Shown one piece after another: positions 15,078-22,211 of a DNA stretch of 24,847 nt (position 1 is its first letter; each line of letters starts with the position of its first letter). This DNA comes from CAG-273 sp051891195. GTDB taxonomy: Bacteria; Bacillota; Clostridia; TANB77; CAG-508. The notes below the pieces were generated by a model. It had not been told where the DNA came from. It searched no databases and saw nothing but the letters and a program-made list of their open reading frames with translations. The position numbers were made by a program, and so were the translations under genes. The stretch covers positions 1 through 24,847 of the forward strand of contig JBJFEZ010000060.1 in the NCBI GenBank assembly GCA_051891195.1. Reading direction: 5' to 3'.

Positions 15078-17486
15078 TTATTTTCTTAATTCTGCGCCTA
15101 AAGTTTTTTCAAGTTCTGCAATAATTTCTTTCATAATGCCATTTACCTCTTCGTCTTTTAATGTTCTGTCTGGAACTCTAAATTTTAAACTATAAGCAAC
15201 ACTCTTTTTGTTTTGTCCTAGTTTTTCGCTTCTATAAACATCAAATAATTTTGCTTCTTCTAAGTTTTTCTTAGCTTTCTTTTGAATAATCTTTTCAATT
15301 TCTCCAACTTCAACCTCTTCATTTAATACCATTGCTATATCTCTTTCAATAGCAGGAAATTTTGTAATTGGAGCATATTTTTTGTTTTTTCTAGAATATC
15401 TTGTAAGTTTATCTAAGTTAATTTCTGCTAATAGTATTCTTTGAGTAATATCGTAATTTTTAGTAAGTAGTGGGTTTGCTTCTCCAAATGTTGCAACTAC
15501 ATCATTTCCTACTGTAAAGTTAGCGCATCTTCCTGGATGATACATTGCATTTTCTTTTTCTTTTTTTATATCAAATTTTGCAACACCTGCTACTTCTATT
15601 ACATTTTCTACTATTCCTTTTAATGTATAAAAATCTTCATCTTCACTATACATACCTATTGTTAAAATGTTGCTTTCTAGTGGTAATTCACCTTTTTGAA
15701 TTGCTTCATTTTTGTTTTGGTATATTCTAGATAAATCAAATAATTTTACATTTTTATTTTTGTAATTATTATTGTTTGCAAGCATTTGCATCATTGATGG
15801 TACAGATGTAGTTTTCATTAAATTATAATCTTCACTAAGTGGATTTTGAATGCTTATTGCTTCTTTTAAATAAATATTATCTCCTGTAATATTGCATTTT
15901 GCTAAGTCTTTTTCACTTAAAAATCCAAATGTGCAAATTTCAGATAAGCCACTATTTACTAAAAATTTAGCTATATCATCTGATATTTTTTGTTCTTTAT
16001 TTCTTCCACCTAAAGTAGTTTCTGCGTTTATTAAAGTAGTTCCTAGTTTGTCATACCCATAAAATCTTAGCACTTCTTCTGCTACATCTGCAAGTTGTTC
16101 TACATCTTCTCTAAAATATGGCGGAATTACAGTATCCGCTTCAACCTTCATTTCTAGTTTTTCTAGTATTTCTACCATTTGTTGTTTTGATAAATTCGTT
16201 CCTATTAAACTATTTATTCTTTCTACGTCTAGTGGTATTTTATTTACTTTTTGTTTTGTAGGGTATACATCTACTTTACCTTCTACTGCTTCGCCTGCTC
16301 CTAATAATTCTACTAATTCAACAGCGCGATTTACTGCTCTTATTGCATTTTCTGGAGATAGTCCTTTTTCATAACGGCTAGAAGCTTCTGTTCTTAAGCC
16401 TACTGCTTTTGCAGTTTTTCTAATGCTACCACCATTAAATACAGCTGATTCAAATACTACAGTTTGTGTGTTGTTTTCTATTTCTGAATTTTGACCACCC
16501 ATAACACCTGCTATAGCTACTGGCTTTTTGCTGTCAGCTATAACTAGCATATTTTCTGTTAAAGTTCTTTCTTGGTTATCTAATGTGGTTATTTTTTCTC
16601 CTTTATTAGCTCTTCTAACTGTAATATGCTTTCCTTCTATAGAATTTATATCAAATGCGTGCATTGGCTGACCCATTTCTAGCATAACATAGTTTGTAAT
16701 ATCTACAATATTATTAATACTTCTAACGCCACAAGCGTTTAATCTTTTTGTCATCCATTCTGGAGATGGTGCTATTTTTACATTTTTTACAACTCTTGCA
16801 ATATATCTGTAGCAAAGGTCTGGTGCAGTAATTTCAACTGTTACGCCTTCTACACTTTCTTTGTTTTCTACATTCATTTCATCAATGTTTTTGCGTGGTG
16901 CCTTAAAAGGCTCATTTAAAGAAGCTGCTACTTCTCTACCTAATCCTTCTATAGATAAACAGTCTGGTCTATTTGGTGTAATTTCAAAGTCAAGTACTAC
17001 TTGATTTATTCCTAAAACTTCTTTAATATCTTTTCCAATTTCACTTTCCATTTTAGGGTCTAAAATCATAATACCATTTTCAATTTGACCTGGGTAATTA
17101 TTAATGTCAAGACCTAATTCTCCTACAGAGCACATCATTCCACAAGAGTCAACTCCTCTTAGTTTTCCTGTTTTAATTTCTACTCCGCCAGGAAGTTTAG
17201 AACCATCTTTTGCTATTGGAACTATATCTCCTTCGTGAATATTGTTTGCTCCTGTTACTATTTGTAATATTTCATCTTTTACATTTACTTTAGTTACAAC
17301 TAAATGGTCTGAGTCTTGGTGTGGTTTTATTTCTAATATTTTTCCAACAACTACATTTTGTATGTCGTTCCCTTGTTCTTCTACTGTTTCTACTTTAGAG
17401 CCTGTCATTGTAAGTGTGTCTGCTAATTGTTTAGCAGTTACATCTATATTGGCATATTCTTTTAGCCATTCTAAACTTGCTTTCAT
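15078..17486 (-). CDS. pheT: Phenylalanyl-tRNA synthetase beta subunit
   Basis: The beta subunit of the (alpha-beta)2 enzyme that charges tRNA-Phe; it carries the editing site. The order is an N-terminal tRNA-binding (EMAP-like) domain at about 40-150 (VGKILEIKPHQDSDHLVVTKV), the B3/B4 editing domain at about 200-380, the B5 domain at about 400-470, a catalytic-like core, and the C-terminal ferredoxin-fold anticodon-binding domain at about 708-802 (PAIERDIAMV). Its 802 residues are normal. The ribosome site is AGGAGG, 6 bases before ATG. It is the second gene of the pheST pair, but 287 bases separate it from pheS, almost all taken up by the structured repeat. Expression probably depends on the T-box before pheS (inference). 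Confidence 0.97.
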   Translation of the reverse strand: MKASLEWLKEYANIDVTAKQLADTLTMTGSKVETVEEQGNDIQNVVVGKILEIKPHQDSDHLVVTKVNVKDEILQIVTGANNIHEGDIVPIAKDGSKLPGGVEIKTGKLRGVDSCGMMCSVGELGLDINNYPGQIENGIMILDPKMESEIGKDIKEVLGINQVVLDFEITPNRPDCLSIEGLGREVAASLNEPFKAPRKNIDEMNVENKESVEGVTVEITAPDLCYRYIARVVKNVKIAPSPEWMTKRLNACGVRSINNIVDITNYVMLEMGQPMHAFDINSIEGKHITVRRANKGEKITTLDNQERTLTENMLVIADSKKPVAIAGVMGGQNSEIENNTQTVVFESAVFNGGSIRKTAKAVGLRTEASSRYEKGLSPENAIRAVNRAVELVELLGAGEAVEGKVDVYPTKQKVNKIPLDVERINSLIGTNLSKQQMVEILEKLEMKVEADTVIPPYFREDVEQLADVAEEVLRFYGYDKLGTTLINAETTLGGRNKEQKISDDIAKFLVNSGLSEICTFGFLSEKDLAKCNITGDNIYLKEAISIQNPLSEDYNLMKTTSVPSMMQMLANNNNYKNKNVKLFDLSRIYQNKNEAIQKGELPLESNILTIGMYSEDEDFYTLKGIVENVIEVAGVAKFDIKKEKENAMYHPGRCANFTVGNDVVATFGEANPLLTKNYDITQRILLAEINLDKLTRYSRKNKKYAPITKFPAIERDIAMVLNEEVEVGEIEKIIQKKAKKNLEEAKLFDVYRSEKLGQNKKSVAYSLKFRVPDRTLKDEEVNGIMKEIIAELEKTLGAELRK

Positions 17487-17533
17487 TTTTTACCTCCTGA
17501 TTTTTTTATTATTTAGTTTTTCAAAATTTTATA

Positions 17534-17756
17534 ATAATGTTAAAAGAAAGCCCAACTTTTGCATTAGTAATATAATACTTTTTTTGGAGCGTGGTTTCGT
17601 GGGGACCGACAAGGTAGAAACCGCTGAAGGATTGCAAAGATAGCAATTTAATTTTTTAATAGCAATCCAATTGCGGTTTCTTCGCAGTTGGGGGTTGGAG
17701 CGAGAAAAAAGTATTATATTACTAATAATTGCAAAAACCAGTAATCTTAACATTAT
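17534..17756 (+). repeat. Structured intergenic repeat, copy 2, inside pheST
   Basis: The outer inverted repeats begin ATAATGTTAA (17534-17543, partner 17747-17756) and continue as ATTAGTAATATAATACTTTTTT on both arms. The core (17584-17705) matches copy 1. It contains a strong stem, GAAACCGC-GGATTGC (around 17617-17636) with GCAATCC-GCGGTTTC (around 17661-17680). It separates pheS from pheT and would be transcribed with them. There is no open frame of note on either strand. Confidence 0.75.
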
Positions 17757-17773
17757 CATATAATTATTTATTC

Positions 17774-18793
17774 TTAAAATTGTTTAAGAAATCTAACGTC
17801 GTTTTCATATAATAAACGCATATCATCAATTCCAAATTTAGCCATTGCAATTCTTTCTACACCAAATCCAAAGGCAAATCCTGAATATTCTTCTGGATCT
17901 ATTCCGCAATTTCTAAGTACATTTGGATGAACCATTCCACAACCTAAAAGTTCTATCCAGCCTTCTCCTTTACATACTTTGCATCCTTTTCCACCACATA
18001 CAAAGCAAGAAACGTCTGCTTCTGCGCTTGGCTCTGTAAATGGGAAATGGTGTGGTCTAAATCTAATTTCTGTTTTTTCTCCTAAACATTTTTTAGCAAA
18101 CATTGCTAATGTTCCTTTTAAGTCTGCCATAGAAATATTTTTGTCTATTACTAAACCTTCAATTTGATGGAATACTGGAGAGTGTGTTGCATCTACGCTG
18201 TCTGAACGGTATACAGTTCCTGGACAAATTATTTTAATTGGTGGTTTTTGGCTTTCCATTACTCTTGCTTGTACTGGTGATGTTTGTGAACGAAGAACTA
18301 TATCATCTGTTATATAAAATGTGTCTTGTATATCTCTTGCTGGATGGTCTGGTGGAGTATTTAGTTTATCAAAGTTATATGTTGCAAGTTCTACCTCTGG
18401 TCCATCAGCTATTTCGTAGCCCATTCCTATAAATATTTCTTCTACATCTTTAATAATTTGTGTTATTGGGTGTATACTTCCAAGTTGAGTTTTTTTACTT
18501 GGCATAGTTACATCTATGTTTTCACTTGCCAATTTATTTTGTATTTCTAATTCTGCAAAATGATTTTCTCCCTGCTTTATTTTTTCTTCTAGTTCATCTC
18601 TTACTATATTTACTAAACTTCCTATAACTGGCCTTTCTTCTGGTGAAAGTCCACCCATACTTCTTAAAATTAAAGTAAGCTCACCTTTTTTACCTAAATA
18701 TTTAACTCTTACTTCATCTAGTTCTTTTGCATTTTTTGCATTTTCTATCTCTCCTAATGCTGCAGTTTTAATGTTAGCAATTTTTTCTTGCAT
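17774..18793 (-). CDS. pheS: Phenylalanyl-tRNA synthetase alpha subunit
   Basis: The catalytic subunit, a class II synthetase. It has an N-terminal coiled-coil arm (1-90) that contacts tRNA, then the motif 2 region (HPARDIQDTFYI and RSQTSPVQAR). The HQIEGLVIDKNISMADLKG stretch and a CGGKGCKVCKGEGW loop near 255-270, common in bacterial PheS, come next, followed by motif 3 (GFGVERIAM) near the end. Its 339 residues are normal. An AAGGAAGG ribosome site lies 6-8 bases before ATG. Upstream is a T-box leader that responds to uncharged tRNA-Phe. It heads the pheS-pheT unit. Confidence 0.97.
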   Translation of the reverse strand: MQEKIANIKTAALGEIENAKNAKELDEVRVKYLGKKGELTLILRSMGGLSPEERPVIGSLVNIVRDELEEKIKQGENHFAELEIQNKLASENIDVTMPSKKTQLGSIHPITQIIKDVEEIFIGMGYEIADGPEVELATYNFDKLNTPPDHPARDIQDTFYITDDIVLRSQTSPVQARVMESQKPPIKIICPGTVYRSDSVDATHSPVFHQIEGLVIDKNISMADLKGTLAMFAKKCLGEKTEIRFRPHHFPFTEPSAEADVSCFVCGGKGCKVCKGEGWIELLGCGMVHPNVLRNCGIDPEEYSGFAFGFGVERIAMAKFGIDDMRLLYENDVRFLKQF

Positions 18794-18817
18794 ATTTTTC
18801 CTTCCTTTCTGTTGGTT

Positions 18818-19066
18818 TTAAAAAAATCCATTTCATCCTGTTATAGGACGAAATGGATTTTCCGTGGTACCACCTAAATTTATTAATTATTTATAATTAA
18901 CCTTATTATAGCTATAACGTAGCTAGCGCTTTTTTCTACTTTACTTCAAAAAAAGACCTAAAAAAGTGAAATTTCTGTAAAAGGATAGAATAGGCTTCCA
19001 CCTTCCCTATTTCTCTAAAAACTATCTTATCTTTCACATACTTTGCTTTTTTATTGGTTTTCATTT
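18818..19066 (-). promoter_or_regulatory. T-box riboswitch, tRNA-Phe responsive
   Basis: The leader reads the charging state of tRNA-Phe. The antiterminator box AGGTGGTACCACGG (complement of 18862-18875) is close to the T-box consensus. It is followed by a terminator stem (18824-18860, 17 bp or so around a short loop) with a 7-base T-run at 18820-18826. Stem I is recognisable from GCAAAGTATGTGAAA, a distal GGTGGAAGCC and AAATTTCAC on the 3' side. A UUC or UUU specifier in that last segment would fit Phe, but I could not assign the specifier loop with certainty. Confidence 0.9.
18820..18861 (-). terminator. T-box attenuator terminator
   Basis: AAATCCATTTC-TCCT pairs with AGGA-GAAATGGATTT, with a single internal non-Watson-Crick position. 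A run of seven Ts follows on the minus strand, so transcription stops before pheS when tRNA-Phe is charged. Confidence 0.9.
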
Positions 19067-19072
19067 TAACAT

Positions 19073-19100
19073 ATTATATTTTAACACCATTTATTACCAA
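19073..19100 (-). promoter_or_regulatory. Promoter of the pheS T-box leader
   Basis: TTGGTA (19095-19100) and TATAAT (19073-19078) on the minus strand are 16 bases apart, placing the start of the leader near 19066. Confidence 0.6.
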
Positions 19101-19163
19101 AAGCAAGAGTTTGGTTGCTTTTTATTTAAAGTATAAATTGCAAATTAAACTTAGAAAAAATAT

Positions 19164-19192
19164 TTGACTTTTTAAATTTATTCAAGTATAAT
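19164..19192 (+). promoter_or_regulatory. Promoter of the antisense (antitoxin) RNA
   Basis: TTGACT (19164-19169) and TATAAT (19187-19192) are 17 bases apart. No coding frame follows, only a short leader and a terminator. The bases around the -10 (CAAG-TATAAT, then GAAGATGAGA from 19200) repeat those of the toxin promoter in mirror orientation. Confidence 0.75.
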
Positions 19193-19199
19193 AATTATA

Positions 19200-19291
19200 G
19201 AAGATGAGATACCACAGGGTTGTGGCGTATCGTTAAAAATATATTGTTTTAAAATACATCTCTAACGACCAGGCAGAGGTGTATTTCTTTT
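19200..19291 (+). ncRNA. Predicted type I antitoxin RNA, convergent with toxin gene
   Basis: A roughly 90-base RNA is predicted from a near-consensus promoter to the shared terminator. Its 5' part folds into a hairpin (GATACCACA at 19208-19216 with TGTGG and TATC of 19221-19231). Its 3' part is fully complementary to the end of the toxin message over about 19251-19291. The 5' block GAAGATGAGA plus TGTGGCGTATCGTT also occurs in the toxin leader. One arm of its hairpin can therefore pair with TGTGGTGTATC there. The RNA is inferred from promoter, terminator and overlap, not observed. Confidence 0.6.
19251..19291. terminator. Bidirectional terminator shared by toxin and antitoxin RNA
   Basis: AAATACATCTCT (19252-19263) and AGAGGTGTATTT (19275-19286) pair around an 11-base loop, with CTTTT after it on the plus strand and TTTT on the minus strand. 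The hairpin includes the toxin stop codon and its last few sense codons. Confidence 0.7.
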
Positions 19292-19414
19292 GCCGTCTAA
19301 TTTTCTCATTGTAACAAGTAATGTTACAAATAAGGCAACAGCGACAGCAGTTACTATTGCAAGTTCACTAAACAGTATGTATATAAATAGTAAATAAACT
19401 TGTTCTAATAACAT
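19262..19414 (-). CDS. Small hydrophobic peptide, predicted type I toxin
   Basis: 50 residues when started at the ATG at 19414, which has AGGAGG 8 bases upstream. The ATG at 19420 is only 2 bases from it, and the open frame runs back further to 19471. The peptide has one long membrane segment (about residues 7-36, LFIYILFSELAIVTAVAVALFVTLLV) and a basic, Pro-containing tail (MRKLDGKRNTPLPGR). That plan is shared with TxpA/BsrG-type membrane toxins of Firmicutes (hydrophobic helix, then R/K, D and P). I claim resemblance of plan, not homology. It has its own promoter, a long leader with structure, and a converging RNA. It stands between dtd and the pheS leader. Expected to act at the cell membrane. 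Confidence 0.65.
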   Translation of the reverse strand: MLLEQVYLLFIYILFSELAIVTAVAVALFVTLLVTMRKLDGKRNTPLPGR

Positions 19415-19442
19415 AGGCATCGCCTCCTCTCTATGTAGGATA

Positions 19443-19475
19443 AACGATACACCACACTCTGCTTCTCTCATCTTC
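19443..19475 (-). repeat. Inverted copy of the antitoxin leader in the toxin leader
   Basis: On the minus strand GAAGATGAGA (19466-19475) and TGTGGTGTATCGTT (19443-19456) match plus-strand 19200-19209 (10/10) and 19221-19234 (13/14). Together with the two similar promoters they form a mirror duplication around the toxin gene. Confidence 0.75.
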
Positions 19476-19482
19476 TTTTTAA

Positions 19483-19511
19483 ATTATACTTGTTTTATTA
19501 GTAAAAATCAA
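19483..19511 (-). promoter_or_regulatory. Promoter of the toxin message
   Basis: On the minus strand TTGATT (19506-19511) and TATAAT (19483-19488) are 17 bases apart. The start is near 19475, leaving a leader of about 60 bases. Confidence 0.75.
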
Positions 19512-19539
19512 GCGAACAGTGCTATTTTTTTATTCTCTC

Positions 19540-19983
19540 TTAATCTTTTTCTAATATAATAGTTACAGGTCCATCATTTTGTAAACTTACCTGCATATTT
19601 TCTCCGAATTTTCCTGTTGCAACTTTTTTAATATTTTGCTTTTTGCATTGTTCTATAAAATATTGGTATAGTTCATTTGCTAGTTCTGGTTTTGCAGCAT
19701 TTATAAAACTTGGTCTATTTCCGTGGCTACAATCTGCATAAAGAGTAAATTGTGAAATTAAAAGTAACTCCCCGTCAATGTCTTTTATTGATAAATTCAT
19801 TTTTTGGTTTTCATCTTCAAATACTCTTAAATTTATTAGTTTTTGTACTAAAAAGTCTGCAGTTTCTTTAGTGTCTGTAGGTGCTACCCCTATTAATACC
19901 ATAAAACCTTGGTTTATTTCTCCTATTAATTCTCCTTCTACTACTACATTTGATTTTTTTACTCTTTGTACAACTAGTTTCAT
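19540..19983 (-). CDS. dtd: D-aminoacyl-tRNA deacylase
   Basis: Hydrolyses D-amino acids wrongly attached to tRNAs, and glycine from tRNA-Ala, in the cytoplasm. The family motifs are intact: SQFTLYAD (77-84), NRPSF (89-93) and the cross-subunit GPVT (138-141) that forms the chiral-selection pocket in the dimer. Its 147 residues match the family. The ribosome site is AAGGAAAG, about 8 bases before ATG. It is the last gene of the minus-strand run, 54 bases after the zinc-ribbon gene. Confidence 0.96.
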   Translation of the reverse strand: MKLVVQRVKKSNVVVEGELIGEINQGFMVLIGVAPTDTKETADFLVQKLINLRVFEDENQKMNLSIKDIDGELLLISQFTLYADCSHGNRPSFINAAKPELANELYQYFIEQCKKQNIKKVATGKFGENMQVSLQNDGPVTIILEKD

Positions 19984-20037
19984 ATTTACTCACTTTCCTT
20001 TTCTAAGACACAAATCCAGTTTGTTCACCTTTCTTTA

Positions 20038-20448
20038 TTAGTCTTCCTTTTCTTCTTTATTCTCTGTGTCAGTTTTTACTTCATCTTGATTTGCTCCACA
20101 ATTAGGGCAATATTTAAATTCAGCATCTATTTCACAATAGCAGTTTTTACACTGTTTTAAGTCTTTTAGGCTTAATATTTCCATACGTATTTCTTCTATT
20201 TCATCTGCTAAAATATTTATTATTGAACATTCTTTTATAAAGTCTTTGTCTATATCTATTTTTTCTTTTAGTATATATTTTTCATATACTTTTTTGCCAA
20301 TTTCTTCATATAAATCTTCAATTTGAGATTTATTATCTGCCATTACTGCTTTTAGTCTAATTTTATGTGCAAAATTTCCTGTAGTTTCAGCTGCTTGCCT
20401 ATATGTTTGAATTGCTTTTTTACTTATTTTATTAATAACTTTTTCCAT
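20038..20448 (-). CDS. Zinc-ribbon protein with helical N-terminus
   Basis: 136 residues. The first ~95 form amphipathic helices, probably coiled coil (ISKKAIQTYRQAAETTGNFAHKIRLKAVM, then QIEDLYEEIGKKVYEKYI). Then comes a zinc ribbon with C100/C103 and C114/C117 (CKNCYCEIDAEFKYCPNCG) and an acidic tail. No membrane segment. The overall plan is common in Clostridia for small proteins of unknown job, some related to YgiT/DUF-type zinc ribbons. The start follows AAAGGAAG. It lies between gpsA and dtd with a 111-base structured gap before it. Confidence 0.85.
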   Translation of the reverse strand: MEKVINKISKKAIQTYRQAAETTGNFAHKIRLKAVMADNKSQIEDLYEEIGKKVYEKYILKEKIDIDKDFIKECSIINILADEIEEIRMEILSLKDLKQCKNCYCEIDAEFKYCPNCGANQDEVKTDTENKEEKED

Positions 20449-20469
20449 TTTTGTCTTCCTTTCATTTTT

Positions 20470-20541
20470 GATAAATATGTTAAAAAAAGTTATTTTTATT
20501 AAACATATTTATCCATAATATATATTTATATTATGGATAAA
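20470..20541. repeat. Two mutually exclusive hairpins before the zinc-ribbon gene
   Basis: Hairpin 1 is GATAAATATGTT (20470-20481) with AACATATTTATC (20502-20513). Hairpin 2 is TTATCCATAATATA (20509-20522) with TATATTATGGATAA (20527-20540). Both stems are perfect and they share 20509-20513, so only one can form at a time. Neither has a T-run behind it on the minus strand. It may be an RNA switch, a processing site or a relic of a small element. Confidence 0.5.
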
Positions 20542-20559
20542 ATAGTAAAAAATATTCTT

Positions 20560-21543
20560 TTATTCACTTTTTTTCTCACGGGTCATTAATTTATTAACAG
20601 CTTCTTTTGGTGTTAATTTATTGTTTAATACCTCATATACTGTATTTACTATTGGCATTTCAATATTATATTTTTTTGATAATTTATACGCTATTTCAAT
20701 ATTTTCAAAACTTTCTATTGTCATTCCAACTTCTTTTTTAGTTTCTTCTATAGAAAGTCCTTTGCCTATGCATCTCCCGGCTTTTCTGTTTCTGCTATGT
20801 TCACTTAAGCAAGTTACTATTAAATCTCCTAATCCAGATAAACCATAAAATGTATTATAGTCTGCGCCCATTGCTACACCTAGTCTAGATATTTCTGTTA
20901 AACCTCTTGAAATTAATGCTGCAAAAGTATTATCTCCTAAATTTAGTTCTGCCATAATTCCAGCACAAAATGCAATTATGTTTTTTAAAGCTCCGCCTAA
21001 TTCAACACCTTCTATGTCATTGCTAGTATATATTCTCATTTTTTCATTCATAAATGTGTCTTGTATTAAATATTGTACGTCACAATATTTAGAGGCAATT
21101 ACCATAGCTGTAGGTACTTCAAGGCAAACTTCTTCTGCGTGGCTTGGCCCTGAAAAAGCTCCAATTTTAACATTTGGTACTTCTTCTTTAGCTACTTGGC
21201 TTAATGTTGATAATGTGCTATATTCAAACCCTTTAGAACATATAATTAATGGTTGGCTTGTAATATATTCTTTATATTTTTTTAATGTATCTCTAAAAAA
21301 TTTAGATGGTGTAACGTGTAAAATAATATCTGTTTGTTCCACTGCTTCTTTTATGTTAGTAGTGCAATATACGTTTTCAGGTATGGTTGCCATTGGTAAA
21401 AATTTGCACTTTTTTTGATTGTTAATTATATTAGCTTCTTCTTGATCAAATGACCATATTTTTACATTATGGCCTTGTTTGGCTGCATGTATAGCTAGCG
21501 CACATCCCCAGCTTCCGCTTCCAATTATACAAATATTTTTCAT
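20560..21543 (-). CDS. gpsA: NAD(P)H-dependent glycerol-3-phosphate dehydrogenase
   Basis: Makes sn-glycerol 3-phosphate from dihydroxyacetone phosphate, the first step of phospholipid synthesis. The Rossmann motif GSGSWG is at 8-13, the catalytic Lys at K187 in GGALKN, and GLSGLGDLIVTCLSEHSRNRKAG follows. The 327 residues are normal. It is 20 bases downstream of plsY, which uses the same product. Confidence 0.96.
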   Translation of the reverse strand: MKNICIIGSGSWGCALAIHAAKQGHNVKIWSFDQEEANIINNQKKCKFLPMATIPENVYCTTNIKEAVEQTDIILHVTPSKFFRDTLKKYKEYITSQPLIICSKGFEYSTLSTLSQVAKEEVPNVKIGAFSGPSHAEEVCLEVPTAMVIASKYCDVQYLIQDTFMNEKMRIYTSNDIEGVELGGALKNIIAFCAGIMAELNLGDNTFAALISRGLTEISRLGVAMGADYNTFYGLSGLGDLIVTCLSEHSRNRKAGRCIGKGLSIEETKKEVGMTIESFENIEIAYKLSKKYNIEMPIVNTVYEVLNNKLTPKEAVNKLMTREKKSE

Positions 21544-21563
21544 TATTAGTTTTCTCCTTTGTA

Positions 21564-22196
21564 TTACTTTTTAAAACTTAGCTTATTTTCTGTTCCATTT
21601 AATATTCTTTTTATATTTTCTCTGTGATTGTATACAACTAATAAAGCTAAAGCTATACTAAATATTAAATAAGACCAGTCAGTTTTTGGTATAATATAGT
21701 TTTCATTTATAAAAGCTACTAGTACTGGAAATAGTATTCCTGCTGCAATAGAACCCACTGAAACCATTTTTGTTAGTGCCATTAAAATTAATGCAAATAC
21801 TAAACAAATTAGTCCTATTTGCCAGTTTGTAATTAATAATACTCCTAAAGATGTAGCTATTCCTTTTCCTCCTTTAAATTTAAAGAATATAGGAAATGTG
21901 TGTCCTAAAATAACAAAGATTCCAGCAAGTTCTACTAAAACTGCGTTATTTAATCCATTTATTATTTTTCCTGCTAATAAAGCTATTGCTACAGAAACTA
22001 CTCCTTTTAAAATATCACATATTAATGTAATTATTGCTGCTTTTTTTCCTACAGTTCTTAATACATTTGTGGAACCAGCATTACCGCTTCCCTTTTCTCT
22101 TACATCAAATCCAGCCATTTTTTTGCTAATAATAACTGAAAAATTTACACTTCCTATTAAATATGCAATTATTGCAACTATTATGTATGTTGCCAT
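21564..22196 (-). CDS. plsY: Glycerol-3-phosphate acyltransferase PlsY
   Basis: A membrane enzyme that transfers the acyl group from acyl-phosphate to glycerol-3-phosphate. The motifs SGNAGSTNVLRTVGKK (about 37-52) and GHTFPIFFKFKGGKGIAT (about 97-114) hold its active residues, with five hydrophobic segments over 210 residues. It is 15 bases after der and 20 before gpsA, so the same unit supplies and uses glycerol-3-phosphate. The ribosome site is AGGAGAG. Confidence 0.96.
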   Translation of the reverse strand: MATYIIVAIIAYLIGSVNFSVIISKKMAGFDVREKGSGNAGSTNVLRTVGKKAAIITLICDILKGVVSVAIALLAGKIINGLNNAVLVELAGIFVILGHTFPIFFKFKGGKGIATSLGVLLITNWQIGLICLVFALILMALTKMVSVGSIAAGILFPVLVAFINENYIIPKTDWSYLIFSIALALLVVYNHRENIKRILNGTENKLSFKK

Positions 22197-22211
22197 TTAA
22201 ATCACTCTCCT

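Noticed and set aside
19415..19471. Longer 69-residue start for the toxin peptide
   Set aside because: The AGGAGG site lies inside this extension, at 19423-19428, and serves the internal ATG; the first ATG has no ribosome site and lies only a few bases after the expected transcript start.
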